A stretch of 64,000 nucleotides of DNA from Ignavibacteria bacterium UBA2360 (GTDB taxonomy: Bacteria > Bacteroidota > Ignavibacteria > Tepidaquicellales > OLB5). Shown here in pieces: positions 1 through 8,667 of this stretch. Position 1 is the first letter of the stretch. The number at the start of each line of letters is the position of its first letter. The stretch spans positions 955,144 to 1,019,143 of the forward strand of contig DDTQ01000011.1 in NCBI GenBank assembly GCA_002344125.1, in the 5' to 3' direction. Both the position numbers and the translations under genes were made by a program. The notes beneath the pieces are model-generated. The model had not been told where the DNA came from and made no database searches. It was given only the letters and a program-made list of their open reading frames with translations.

Positions 1-518
1 ACCATAACTTTATAAAACTTCCCGGCTTCCATCTCTGAAGGAACTGTTTGCTCAACAAATGCGCTGCTGTTAAGAGCGTCATTAAAGCCCACTTCATTGT
101 TCACAGAAATTTCAAGGATTTTACTTACATCGCCAAATACACCGGCGGAATTTGTAAGCTGCGCACTGATTTTATATACTCCTGCAGTGGAGGGAGCCGT
201 AACTGTGATCTCGAATGTTGCGGTGTTTTCTGATTCAATGGTCTTGGTAAGATCAAGTTCTGAAACTGCCCATACGGGTGATTTCGAATCCTCGTTGGAA
301 AAAAGTTTTAATCTTACTTCGCCTGGTACCCACGATACTGTGCCGGAATTCTGAAAGGTAACAATTAAATTGTATTTCTGCCCGGGAATCATTCTATCCG
401 GGATCGATTGGTTAACAAATTTTGAATCATAACCTGTTGAGGTTTGTGATTTGATGTTAACTGTAAGTAGCTGGAGTGTAATTAAGGCCGGTAATATAGA
501 TACGAGTATTGCTTTCAT
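1..518 (-). CDS. Secreted protein with Ig-like repeats (3' end cut off by window edge)
   Basis: An open frame runs from an ATG at 518 to the window edge with no stop, giving at least 172 residues. It starts with a signal peptide (MKAILVSILPALITLQLLTV). Two similar segments follow: FVNQSIPDRMIPGQKYNL near residue 32 and FVEQTVPSEMEAGKFYKV near residue 155. Both have the look of NBR1-type Ig-like (next-to-BRCA1) domains, including a NSGTVSWVPGEVRL stretch with the conserved Trp. An AAGGAG ribosome site lies about 12 nt upstream. The protein is probably exported and may bind or display something on the cell surface; the missing C-terminus prevents saying whether it carries a sorting domain. Family assignment is from pattern recognition only. 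Confidence 0.75.
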   Translation of the reverse strand, partial: MKAILVSILPALITLQLLTVNIKSQTSTGYDSKFVNQSIPDRMIPGQKYNLIVTFQNSGTVSWVPGEVRLKLFSNEDSKSPVWAVSELDLTKTIESENTATFEITVTAPSTAGVYKISAQLTNSAGVFGDVSKILEISVNNEVGFNDALNSSAFVEQTVPSEMEAGKFYKVM

Positions 519-627
519 TATTTGTAAATTCTCCTTTCATTATAGAGTAAGTATCAATTACCGTGCCAATGTTCTAAAATTTAGTTTAGCATAATGCAAA
601 CAAAAAACAACAAAATTACTTCATTTC

Positions 628-656
628 TTGACAGATCAACTGGAATGTTCTGTCAA
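628..656. promoter_or_regulatory. Inverted repeat, candidate operator between divergent genes
   Basis: TTGACAGA (628-635) and TCTGTCAA (649-656) form a perfect 8-bp inverted repeat. The half-sites are 21 bp apart, two helical turns, as expected for a dimeric DNA-binding protein. It sits between the divergent secreted-protein genes at 518 (minus) and 771 (plus). The binding protein is unknown. Confidence 0.4.
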
Positions 657-770
657 TAATGTCATACCAGTTAATTATTCTTAGTGGTATTTAAGCAAAT
701 TTCAGAGCTTAAGAAATGGCACAGAAATTGCTGTTAACTAATCATAAATATAATTTAGGAGGATAGAACC

Positions 771-1184
771 ATGAAATATTTATTGGCAATTATATTAAGT
801 GTAACGATCTCTTATTCACAAAGCGTATACGGCAGCAGTTCAGGGAACGTGCTGAGTTTTTCAACAATCGTAAAATCGCCGGTATTGAAAAGCTTGAAAG
901 TGGATCTCAATTCCGATGGTCATTCCGAAAACCTGAAAGGCGAAAGTATAATTGTTTTGGGTGAAAATGAAGTTTGGGTAAAAAATACCGAACTTGTTTC
1001 TGAGAGCGGTGATAAATATTTTTTTGGCAATAAGCTGAAGAAAAATGAAACTAATCTGGTAAGGCAGGTTTCAGCGGAATATGGATATATTTTGGTATAT
1101 GGAGAAGGTAACGGCGAGGTATTGGTTTACTTAGCCGGATCAAATGGTGAAAAAGATTCTGATGCTTTTTCAATAGAATTGTAA
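771..1184 (+). CDS. Small secreted protein of unknown function
   Basis: 137 residues with an N-terminal signal peptide ending near residue 20-22 (SYSQSVYGSS). The remainder is hydrophilic, rich in Ser, Gly, Glu and Lys, and lacks cysteine. The segment DLNSDGHSENLKG resembles an EF-hand-like calcium loop (D-x-N-x-D-G) and may be a calcium site. The ATG is preceded by AGGAGG at about 8 nt, so the start is well supported. It is monocistronic: a terminator hairpin follows at 1210. I recognise no family; a periplasmic or surface location is inferred from the signal peptide alone. Confidence 0.75.
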   Translation: MKYLLAIILSVTISYSQSVYGSSSGNVLSFSTIVKSPVLKSLKVDLNSDGHSENLKGESIIVLGENEVWVKNTELVSESGDKYFFGNKLKKNETNLVRQVSAEYGYILVYGEGNGEVLVYLAGSNGEKDSDAFSIEL

Positions 1185-1209
1185 TTAACATATTTTTATT
1201 TCAATAAAA

Positions 1210-1244
1210 AGGCTGTTACTCAATGGAGTGACAGCCTTTTTTCT
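1210..1244 (+). terminator. Rho-independent terminator
   Basis: Stem AGGCTGTTACTC / GAGTGACAGCCT (one G-T wobble) with a 4-nt AATG loop and a run of six T residues. It closes the 771-1184 gene. Confidence 0.85.
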
Positions 1245-1394
1245 CGAATTTTATAAAATCCTTTGCATTTTAAAACCCAAGAAATGTATTATTTTCCTTT
1301 CTTTATTAAGAAAAGAGGTAAAAACAAAACTAATAATTGTCACTTAGCATTCTCTCTTAATTCCAAGCCCTTGTTTATAAATATATTTATTATT

Positions 1395-1412
1395 GGGAAT
1401 TCCCTATATTTG
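1395..1412 (+). promoter_or_regulatory. TAnnTTTG promoter element with adjacent palindrome
   Basis: TATATTTG at 1405-1412 matches the Bacteroidota -7 box. The perfect palindrome GGGAATTCCC (1395-1404) ends exactly where the box begins, a position suited to a repressor or activator site. No good -33 TTG is seen at 19-21 nt. The start codon of the downstream gene is 27 nt after the box, so the leader is short. Confidence 0.45.
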
Positions 1413-1438
1413 CACTATTTGCAAAAAGGGGGAATACA

Positions 1439-2899
1439 ATGTTTAAACGATTACAATTTTTGAGCTGGGCTATAATGCCCGCGATCATATTTTTTCTAAT
1501 TACAGGATTTGATAAATGCACAGGCAACCCGCCGCCCGTAACAAACCCACCACCTAAAAATTGTGATTCCTTAAAACCTGTTGGAAAAATCATAAATTCA
1601 AAAAACATAAAATCTGTTGATAGCCTGAAACGGGAAACAACCCGCAACTTGAATGCAATTCACAGGTACGGTGCGGGTTCATTTATTGTTGCAGGCGATT
1701 CCGGAACAATAATGATAACACCAAACGGCGGATTGAACTGGCTTCTGCCTGCTTCAGGAACACTCAAAAATCTCTATGGCAGCGTCATAAATGACTACGA
1801 CACAATGATGGTAGTTGGTGAGAGCGGTAAAGTAATAAGATCAAATAATAGAGGAGTAACATGGAATAACATAAATTCCGGTACAACAAAAACATTGAGG
1901 AGTGTCTGCTTTCCCACAAAATTCACTGGATATTCTTCCGGTGATAGCGGTATTGTGATCAAAACAACCGATGCCGGACTTAGTTGGAGCACTATATACT
2001 CTTTCGATACAACCGGAAGTGTTAGATCAATATACTTTGCTGATTCATTAACAGGGTGGTTCTGCACTTCCAAGGGGCGGATATATAAATCAATTAACGG
2101 CGGAAGTTCATGGAGCATACAATACAGTAATTCTTCTGTATCGCTCAACTGTATATCTTTCAACGGAACATCTAAAGGAACTGCTGTTGGCAGCGGCGGT
2201 ACCATAGTTGAAACAAATAACGGCGGAAGCACATGGATACTATCCGCATATAATGCCGGCGTGGACTTATATGGTGTCCACCGCGTAAATGATAATCTCG
2301 CATTTATCTGCGGTAAGGGAAAGATAATCCGCGAGTCAAACAGTACGATGGCAGAAATTTTAAATAATCCGGCATACAAATTCAATGCTGTTGATCCGGA
2401 CCCATATATAATGGGTTTATCCGTCGCTGATTTAGGCCTGATTACAGAAGTTAGCGTTTCTGAATGCGATTGCACCAATAAGAACGACCTGGTTATGTTT
2501 CCAACAGAAGAAAATAACAAATGGAGAATCAGCATCAGGTTGAATCATAATTCAAACTTCAGAGACTACATCAGGATCATCGTCCCGGGTTTTGAGTTTG
2601 ACAATAATGTTCTTACAGGATGGACTCAATCAGACCAAGTAGGAACAGTTGACCCATCACTTGATTACATTGCAAGCAATTCAGGTAATTCTCAAGGTCC
2701 ACAGCAGGTTGGCAGTTATAGCGTTTCGGGGGTGAATGATGTAGTTACATTAAATTTAACTAACAGGCATTCGGCATTTCTAAATCTTGATTTGACAGTT
2801 ACATCTCTAAACAGCACTCAGATAGGCTCTGTTAACTTCTTTTATGGGAATTCAGGCACTGATTACTGTGCATCAGTAAAATATATTTTGGGCAATTAA
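1439..2899 (+). CDS. Secreted Ycf48/BNR-like beta-propeller protein, possible lipoprotein
   Basis: 486 residues. The N-terminus is a hydrophobic export signal followed by FDKC at about residue 24-27; that Cys could be lipidated but the preceding residues are not a classic lipobox. Residues about 75-300 contain repeated units of the Ycf48/BNR type, such as GDSGTIMITPNGGLNW, GESGKVIRSNNRGVTW and GSGGTIVETNNGGSTW, each ending in Gly-x-Trp, which predicts a beta-propeller. The last 140 residues form a separate beta-rich domain beginning near SECDCTNKND, with no T9SS sorting motif. A GGGGGA ribosome site supports the start. The next gene, a regulator, begins 16 bp after the stop and is probably cotranscribed. 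Confidence 0.75.
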   Translation: MFKRLQFLSWAIMPAIIFFLITGFDKCTGNPPPVTNPPPKNCDSLKPVGKIINSKNIKSVDSLKRETTRNLNAIHRYGAGSFIVAGDSGTIMITPNGGLNWLLPASGTLKNLYGSVINDYDTMMVVGESGKVIRSNNRGVTWNNINSGTTKTLRSVCFPTKFTGYSSGDSGIVIKTTDAGLSWSTIYSFDTTGSVRSIYFADSLTGWFCTSKGRIYKSINGGSSWSIQYSNSSVSLNCISFNGTSKGTAVGSGGTIVETNNGGSTWILSAYNAGVDLYGVHRVNDNLAFICGKGKIIRESNSTMAEILNNPAYKFNAVDPDPYIMGLSVADLGLITEVSVSECDCTNKNDLVMFPTEENNKWRISIRLNHNSNFRDYIRIIVPGFEFDNNVLTGWTQSDQVGTVDPSLDYIASNSGNSQGPQQVGSYSVSGVNDVVTLNLTNRHSAFLNLDLTVTSLNSTQIGSVNFFYGNSGTDYCASVKYILGN

Positions 2900-2915
2900 T
2901 TCTGTATTTTACACA

Positions 2916-5900
2916 ATGCATAGTGTGAATTTCAATTATTATATCAAGGCGCCTAAGATTAACACGGAATTGATCCCCAGGGAAAGATTAATACAGTCAT
3001 TAATCGTTAACAACTCTAAACAACTAGTATTGATTTCATCACCTGCAGGATACGGAAAAACCTCCCTGCTTCTTCAGTATATCCATTCATCGGTACCGGA
3101 CTCGTATATATGGATTCAGGGTACTGAAACAATACGGTCTCCTTACACCCTAATCAAACTGGTATTAACTGCATTTAAAAGTTCAGGCTATATAATCAAC
3201 GATGCATTTTTTTCAATTATTGAAAGTTACGAAACTGAGCTCTCTTCAGATGATAAGATTCTTGATGAAGCTTTAGAGCAACTTGTAATTATTCTTTGCA
3301 GTTTAGATCTCAGGGAGTTTAAATTTATAATAGATGATTACCAACTATTCGAACAAAATGATGATAAGAATAAAATAAGCAATCTTATTTCGAAGCTTTT
3401 AAAGAATAAAATTGAAGGACTCAACGTTATTCTATCCTCCAGGGAGGAATTCAATTTACCTACGGCAAAACTCGAAGCCAAAAGAAATATATTCAGGATT
3501 AATACATCAGAACTTGCATTTTCAGATGTTGAAACACTCGAGGCCGCCCGGGCAATCTACCAAATAGAGCTAACGGATAGTGAGCTTAACCTCCTCCAGG
3601 AAACAGTTAATGGTTGGATATCTGCAATTCACATTATATTTCAAAAAGGCAAAACGTGGCAAGCAGAGCTGGAAACAGTTAAAAAGGATGATATATTCAG
3701 GTATTTTTCAGAAGATATTTTTATAGATCTGGATGAAGAGGTTAAGCGTTTTATTATTGCAACCAGCCTGCTGGATTCCTTTAATGAAGAGGAGAGCGAT
3801 CGCATTTTAAACATAATCTCAAGCGGTAACATTATACGGCAGGTAATTAAAAAAAAGGTGTTTATCGAATCTTTTGCAGATGAAAATGGTAAGGCAAGAT
3901 ACAGTTACCAAAAGCTCTTTAAAGAATTTTTAACAGTATATAATACCGGGCTTGATACTGCAATTTATATAGCAATTGCCAAGCACTATCAGTTATCAGG
4001 TAATCTTAAGAGTCATATATATTTCCTTCTTAAAGCCGGGCTGGTTAAAGAAGCTATATGCACTTTCAGCGGTAACACCATAAAGCTTATATGTGATAAT
4101 AACCTCGTTTCATATGACGAGTGCCTTGAAGTATTTACACATGAAGATATAGATGATAAGGATTTTATGTTTTATCACAGTTGCCGTTTAGAATTATTCA
4201 AGGGTTTAAACATAAAAGAGCATATAGATAAACTTCGAAACCTCAATTCAATATATTTGAGTGATTTTGATGTTAACATAATTCTATCAGAATTTTACTT
4301 GTTAAGCAATAATTATGATGAAGCACAAAAAATTCTTTCTACAATAAAAGATAAGTATTTAACGGAAGAAACAAAACAATACATTAACTATCTGTTAGCA
4401 AGAGTTTATTTTAGAATAGGACCTGATTGCTACGACAAAGCCATTGAGCTTTGTATAGAAGAAACTAGCTCTCCCGTTAATAACCTTTTTAGATCTGAAC
4501 TATACGGATTACTCGGTAACATTTACAAAGATAAGGGTAACCTTTTGACGGCAATGCATTATTATGAATCTTCTTTGCAAGATATAAATCAATATTTAAA
4601 ATATGTTAAACAACTAGGAAATATAGTAGAATTACATTCTATTCTTGGAAATTACGAGAAGTCATATTCTTATTTAAATATTTTAATTTCCGTAACTTAT
4701 GGTGTGAAGATTGTATCATTAAACAATATAGTTTTAAGAGCACAAATTAATTTCTATAATTATTCGGGTGACTTTACACAAGCTATACATTTCCTTGAAA
4801 ACGCTATAAATAATACTGAAACATTGGAAAATCCGGTTTTATTAATGAGCAAATACATTGAGATGGCACAGGCTTATTGGAGTGCTAATAAAATAACAGC
4901 AGCAAGGGATGTATATTTATTAGCCGAAAAGATTTATGCCAAGATACCTGAAAATAGATATTTCGCTATAATAATTGATTTCGTTAAAGATTTTATAGCA
5001 GACAATTCTATGGTCTTTAAGAATACTGAACAATCATTACTAAATGCAATAAACTGGCACAAAAAAAATAATGTATTTAAACCCATAGGTTATTTTCTAT
5101 TATATATTTCAGAATTATATTTAAAAAGTAACAATTATCAAACATCATTTGGATATTTATGTGATGCAATTGAAAATCTGAATAAATACTCAATGTATTC
5201 CTTTCTTGAAAACAGAATTTTGCCTTCAAGAGCATTATTTGATCTGGCCATTTCTCAAAATTTAAACAAAAAGCTTGTTAAGGAAATTGGTGAAAGGTTT
5301 ATAAGTAGAAGAGATTTGCCTTTTTTGAGAGAAGAATATTTAATGGAGTTAAATGGAAAAATAGCCCGCTTTATTGATATTAGCTTCCGGTGTTTTGGTA
5401 ACACAGAATTATACCTCAGGGGTGACCTGGTAGCCGAAGATAAATGGATACGAAAAAAAAGCAAGATACTTCTGGCATATTTAATGTGTGACCCTCAGAA
5501 GATCCATACAAAGGATAAAATTATAGACATGTTCTTTTTATTTGACGATATGCCTGCTGATAAGGCTGATATGGCTTATCACAGCGCGATATATAACATC
5601 CGTACCGCGCTTAAGATATATGATATAAAATCCGATAAGCCAAAACGCTCCAAGGATAAAACGTATGACTACAATCCGCAGTACATACTGTATGAAGATA
5701 AATCTTTAAGACTTAATCCTGATTTTTTTTATACTTCAGATAATGTTGAATTTGAAAAACTCTACAATAAGATAAAATTGCCATCGTTATCAATTGAAGA
5801 AAAGATCACGAATTCCGTAAAGGCAATTGAGATGTATAAGGGTGACTTCCTCCCCGGTTATTATGATAGCTGGTGCGAAGAACTAAGAGTAAAGTATAAG

Positions 5901-6188
5901 AATATGTTTATCACTTTATGCGAAGAGCTTATTAAGCTGCTTGAAAATGATGCAAGGTATGAAGAAGTTGTAAAATACTCAGAGTTGTTATTAAACGAAG
6001 ATAGGCTGAGCGATTCAACCCACATAAGTATCATTAACGCCTGCGTTAAGCTCGGCAACATTAAATTGGCTAAGAGCAGATTTGAAATAATGCTTAAAAT
6101 CTATGATGATGAGCTTGACGAAAAACCACAACCAAAAACCCTTGAGAAAATAACTCACATTCTGAGCGAAGCAGCCGGTCCGCCTTAG
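2916..6188 (+). CDS. STAND ATPase transcription regulator with C-terminal winged-helix/BTAD (MalT/SARP-like)
   Basis: 1090 residues, cytoplasmic. A P-loop (SSPAGYGKTS, residues 41-50) and Walker B (FKFIIDD, about 134-140) mark a STAND NTPase of the MalT type. The middle (about 350-800) is helical and repeat-like, consistent with TPRs. A winged-helix-like segment starts near residue 820 (LRGDLVAEDKWIRKKSKILL) and a bacterial transcriptional activator domain covers about 955-1085 (YKGDFLPGYYDSWCEELR). Such proteins are signal-gated activators; here the DNA-binding and BTAD part is C-terminal, whereas in classic SARPs (AfsR) it is N-terminal. It follows the Ycf48-like gene by 16 bp. The target is not visible; the nearby secreted-protein operons are candidates. 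Confidence 0.8.
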   Translation: MHSVNFNYYIKAPKINTELIPRERLIQSLIVNNSKQLVLISSPAGYGKTSLLLQYIHSSVPDSYIWIQGTETIRSPYTLIKLVLTAFKSSGYIINDAFFSIIESYETELSSDDKILDEALEQLVIILCSLDLREFKFIIDDYQLFEQNDDKNKISNLISKLLKNKIEGLNVILSSREEFNLPTAKLEAKRNIFRINTSELAFSDVETLEAARAIYQIELTDSELNLLQETVNGWISAIHIIFQKGKTWQAELETVKKDDIFRYFSEDIFIDLDEEVKRFIIATSLLDSFNEEESDRILNIISSGNIIRQVIKKKVFIESFADENGKARYSYQKLFKEFLTVYNTGLDTAIYIAIAKHYQLSGNLKSHIYFLLKAGLVKEAICTFSGNTIKLICDNNLVSYDECLEVFTHEDIDDKDFMFYHSCRLELFKGLNIKEHIDKLRNLNSIYLSDFDVNIILSEFYLLSNNYDEAQKILSTIKDKYLTEETKQYINYLLARVYFRIGPDCYDKAIELCIEETSSPVNNLFRSELYGLLGNIYKDKGNLLTAMHYYESSLQDINQYLKYVKQLGNIVELHSILGNYEKSYSYLNILISVTYGVKIVSLNNIVLRAQINFYNYSGDFTQAIHFLENAINNTETLENPVLLMSKYIEMAQAYWSANKITAARDVYLLAEKIYAKIPENRYFAIIIDFVKDFIADNSMVFKNTEQSLLNAINWHKKNNVFKPIGYFLLYISELYLKSNNYQTSFGYLCDAIENLNKYSMYSFLENRILPSRALFDLAISQNLNKKLVKEIGERFISRRDLPFLREEYLMELNGKIARFIDISFRCFGNTELYLRGDLVAEDKWIRKKSKILLAYLMCDPQKIHTKDKIIDMFFLFDDMPADKADMAYHSAIYNIRTALKIYDIKSDKPKRSKDKTYDYNPQYILYEDKSLRLNPDFFYTSDNVEFEKLYNKIKLPSLSIEEKITNSVKAIEMYKGDFLPGYYDSWCEELRVKYKNMFITLCEELIKLLENDARYEEVVKYSELLLNEDRLSDSTHISIINACVKLGNIKLAKSRFEIMLKIYDDELDEKPQPKTLEKITHILSEAAGPP

Positions 6189-6239
6189 GCGGAAAGGATC
6201 TATAGCTAAAATAATCCTAAGAATTTCATTTACAGCTCT

Positions 6240-6274
6240 AAACCTGAGAGGTTTCTAAAACCTATCAGGTTTTT
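6240..6274 (+). terminator. Rho-independent terminator
   Basis: Stem AAACCTGAGAGGTTT / AAACCTATCAGGTTT with one mismatch and a short loop, followed by TTTTTGTGTTTTT. A second small hairpin (TCCGCC TTA GGCGGA, 6179-6193) overlaps the stop codon of the preceding gene. Confidence 0.75.
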
Positions 6275-6334
6275 GTGTTTTTAGCCCAAAATCACTTAAA
6301 ATCCCTCTCTGAATTTTTCTGTCAGATACGAAAA

Positions 6335-6432
6335 TATGTTTGTACATGTTCGTTTGGCGAAGGCTTTGAAAGCCGGCTAAAGCCTGACCCATCGGACTAA
6401 AAAACCAAACTAACAAAGAAAGGTACAAACAT
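6335..6432 (+). promoter_or_regulatory. Promoter plus structured leader of the 61-residue peptide gene
   Basis: TATGTTTG at 6335-6342 fits the TAnnTTTG box. Downstream, GTTTGG (6352-6357) can pair with CCAAAC (6405-6410), enclosing mutually exclusive hairpins built from AGGCTTT, AAAGCC and AAAGCCT. In addition ATGTTTGTAC (6336-6345) is the exact complement of GTACAAACAT (6423-6432), which covers the first two bases of the start codon and the spacer to the AAAGG ribosome site. The first arm overlaps the promoter box, so it may act in DNA rather than in RNA. I could not match it to a known riboswitch class. Confidence 0.45.
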
Positions 6433-6616
6433 GAAAACCAAACACTTCGTTTTAACAGCTTTCGCGGTAATTGCCTTAGTTACAGCTTCATTTTCAAACA
6501 TTTTTTCATCAGATAACAGCGTAACTCTGAAATGCTATGATGATCTATCATTTAAGGTTTCAGATTCAACGGATGGTAATGGCGGCGGACCGAGAAACCC
6601 CCCGACAGGACACTAA
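6431..6616 (+). CDS. 61-residue secreted peptide precursor
   Basis: The start ATG follows AAAGG at a good distance. Residues 1-25 or so are a clear signal peptide (KTKHFVLTAFAVIALVTASF), leaving a mature part of about 35 residues that ends in a Gly/Pro-rich tail (GNGGGPRNPPTGH). It has a single Cys. The gene is flanked by terminators and lies between a STAND/BTAD regulator and the first alpha-solenoid gene (convergent). Size, export signal and position would suit a signalling or bacteriocin-like peptide, but nothing in the sequence proves that. Confidence 0.65.
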   Translation: MKTKHFVLTAFAVIALVTASFSNIFSSDNSVTLKCYDDLSFKVSDSTDGNGGGPRNPPTGH

Positions 6617-6639
6617 TCTATAACAATATTTTCTTACAA

Positions 6640-6662
6640 AAGGCAGGTTAAACACCTGCCTT
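6640..6662. terminator. Hairpin between convergent genes
   Basis: AAGGCAGGT / ACCTGCCTT, perfect 9-bp stem with a 5-nt loop. There is no strong U-tract on the plus strand; the minus strand has TTTTGTAAG after the stem. It probably ends transcription from both sides. Confidence 0.6.
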
Positions 6663-6685
6663 CGAATTTATATTCACACTTTATT

Positions 6686-8122
6686 TCAAACTTTGCTCTT
6701 AGAGCTCACAATTTGTTCTTGCAGCCAGTTACTTGCGTAACAGGGTGAATTGAGCGCAGCCATCTCTTTTTCAAGTGTTAATAATCTATATTCCAGTTCA
6801 TTTTTTTCTAGGGTTAAAAGCTGCAGCATTGTCAGCTGCTTTATAATAAAAATGAAATTGCTGTATGCAGCAATGAAATGTTTCCCGATATTTTTATGTG
6901 ACTTCAAGTATTTTTTTACAACCTCACATATCTGCAGAACCGACTCATGATCACCACCTATATATGCTATGCGGCACTCAATCAATTTTGCCTCGCAGTA
7001 AAATATGTAATCATCAATGGAAATTTTGGAAAGTAGAAGCCTGGCGCTTCTATATTCATGTTTGAAAAACAGGATCTTTGCCGTAAACATATTATATACA
7101 TTATCCGGATATTCATATTTAATATGACCTTTCGTATTATGCATGTAATCAAGTGCCCAGTCGAATTTCCCCAGACCAATTGCAGCTTCAATTATTATTT
7201 TCAGATCAACATACCCTATTCCTTTATTCAAAATGATCTGCTTATCATAAAGTATTTGTGCAATTTCTATAACTTTATCGCTTAGATCATTTCTGCCTGA
7301 ATTGATGAACTTTGAAATCATATTCAATAGAGTTAATAACAGCCCGCTATCGTTTATTCTGAATATACTTTCAGCTCTTAGCAGTGTTTCCAGGTATTCA
7401 TTGTAAAGGTCCTGTCTGAAGCCGTTTCTATCCAGTTGTATTGCAAGATAGCGCAGATAAATTTCCGGATGTTCATTCTGAAGTACGGTTTTATTGGTTT
7501 CGATATATTCAAAAATACTTTTTTCAAAAGTCCTGAATTCAGTTGCATCAATGTTGGCTGTATATTGAAGTGAATCCATTCTCTGTAAAAGGAACAGCTT
7601 CATTGCGGCAAAATACTTGTCAAGATAGTCATTTATCGTTATACTGAAGTCATTTTTGGATTCATCCAATGATGTATCTTTGAAATCATATATTTTGGAA
7701 TGAAGTACGGTCAGTTCAAGGTAATATTCTTCATCTTTATCAAAGTTTTCCTTGATGAAGCTATCGGTATCAACCGCCAGTTTAAGATACCCCTCAATAT
7801 CCTTCTTCTTCCTCATCCACCGGAGTTCCATCTTTCTTTTTGTGAGTTCACATTTATCATACTCAGCCTGTGCGGTAAATGCCCTGTATAATTTCATAAA
7901 TTCCGAAACCAGCTTCCTGAAACGCAGCTCCTTAGAGACAGCGGCGCTGCCAAAGAATTTTTCGGCTATCAGCCCCCTGGATAAACTATTGCTGTTTAAG
8001 GCAAGAATATCATACAGCTTAATGAATCTGGGTTCAGAGTTAAAATAAGGCGAGCGGATAAAATCGCCGAATTTTTTGAACTCCCTGTGGTTAAGCAAAA
8101 GGTGAATTTTGGTAATGTCCAT
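6686..8122 (-). CDS. Alpha-solenoid protein of unknown function, SPFFN family member 1
   Basis: 478 residues, soluble, predicted almost entirely helical, with no signal peptide or membrane segment. The N-terminus carries the family motif as EFKKFGDFIRSPYFNSEPRF (residues about 13-32). The middle and C-terminal parts look like degenerate TPR-type hairpins (FDWALDYMHN, FFKHEYRSARLLLSKI). It resembles the proteins at 31070, 35119 and 39281 but is the most divergent of those four: the conserved NYHNI block and the WVIEKM tail are replaced. It is divergent from the operon starting at 8272 that leads into two secreted proteins. Function unknown; a regulatory or scaffold role is inferred from the repeated gene order. 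Confidence 0.75.
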   Translation of the reverse strand: MDITKIHLLLNHREFKKFGDFIRSPYFNSEPRFIKLYDILALNSNSLSRGLIAEKFFGSAAVSKELRFRKLVSEFMKLYRAFTAQAEYDKCELTKRKMELRWMRKKKDIEGYLKLAVDTDSFIKENFDKDEEYYLELTVLHSKIYDFKDTSLDESKNDFSITINDYLDKYFAAMKLFLLQRMDSLQYTANIDATEFRTFEKSIFEYIETNKTVLQNEHPEIYLRYLAIQLDRNGFRQDLYNEYLETLLRAESIFRINDSGLLLTLLNMISKFINSGRNDLSDKVIEIAQILYDKQIILNKGIGYVDLKIIIEAAIGLGKFDWALDYMHNTKGHIKYEYPDNVYNMFTAKILFFKHEYRSARLLLSKISIDDYIFYCEAKLIECRIAYIGGDHESVLQICEVVKKYLKSHKNIGKHFIAAYSNFIFIIKQLTMLQLLTLEKNELEYRLLTLEKEMAALNSPCYASNWLQEQIVSSKSKV

Positions 8123-8271
8123 AATTTAGTTCACATATTTTCATAAATATAGCTAAAAATTTTCATAAAATAAGGCTTATTGCGAAAGGTTATGTTCACT
8201 TATGGACAAATATTTCTTTGTTTGGCAGTATCATATCATATAACTTTACATACACTTTAAAACGGTATGAA

Positions 8272-8637
8272 ATGGCATTAAGGAAACGTAAGCCCTCATC
8301 AAAGGTAACGAAGGCTGAGGCCAGGCTTGCAGCTATGGATACAATTGATAATGAAAAAAACACCACAATAAATTATTGGGGAGAGGATAATCCGCTTACA
8401 GCCGGTGAAATGAGAACACAGGCAGAATTATGCAGGATGCTGGTAAATGAATACAATTTCATACTTGGCGAGGCGGATAAAAAATCAGCGGAAATTAAGC
8501 TGGCAGAAGAAAAGCTTGGTGATATGTTCACCCGCGTACTTGCCGGCGGAAAAAGCATCTTCGGGGTAGATAGCGACGAAGTAACCGCGCTTGGCGGCAC
8601 AAAGAAAAGCGAGAGAAGGCGGCATGTACTTCAGTGA
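8272..8637 (+). CDS. Small basic protein of unknown function
   Basis: I place the start at the ATG at 8272 (MALRKRKPSSK), which gives 121 residues; the frame is open back to 8218 but that extension is not well supported. The protein is hydrophilic with Lys/Arg-rich ends (KKSERRRHVLQ) and a helical middle (ADKKSAEIKLAEEKLGDMF). No signal peptide or known domain. It is the first gene of a run ending with the two large envelope proteins and is divergent from the solenoid gene at 8122. Confidence 0.6.
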   Translation: MALRKRKPSSKVTKAEARLAAMDTIDNEKNTTINYWGEDNPLTAGEMRTQAELCRMLVNEYNFILGEADKKSAEIKLAEEKLGDMFTRVLAGGKSIFGVDSDEVTALGGTKKSERRRHVLQ

Positions 8638-8667
8638 CAAATCAATTTCAGGAAATTAGAGGTAAAA

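Noticed and set aside
1795..2535. 246-residue minus-strand frame opposite the propeller gene
   Set aside because: It mirrors a repeat-rich gene with signal peptide and good ribosome site; the antisense translation has no domain pattern.
6340..6410. Known riboswitch (c-di-GMP, SAM, cobalamin) in front of the 61-residue peptide
   Set aside because: None of the conserved core sequences of those classes is present; only alternative stems are seen.
8123..8271. Copy of the leader RNA upstream of the first solenoid-linked operon
   Set aside because: Neither a TAnnTTTG box nor the GTTAGC-type closing helix is present. Only a repeated ATTTTCATAAA (8137 and 8159, 22 bp apart) is seen.
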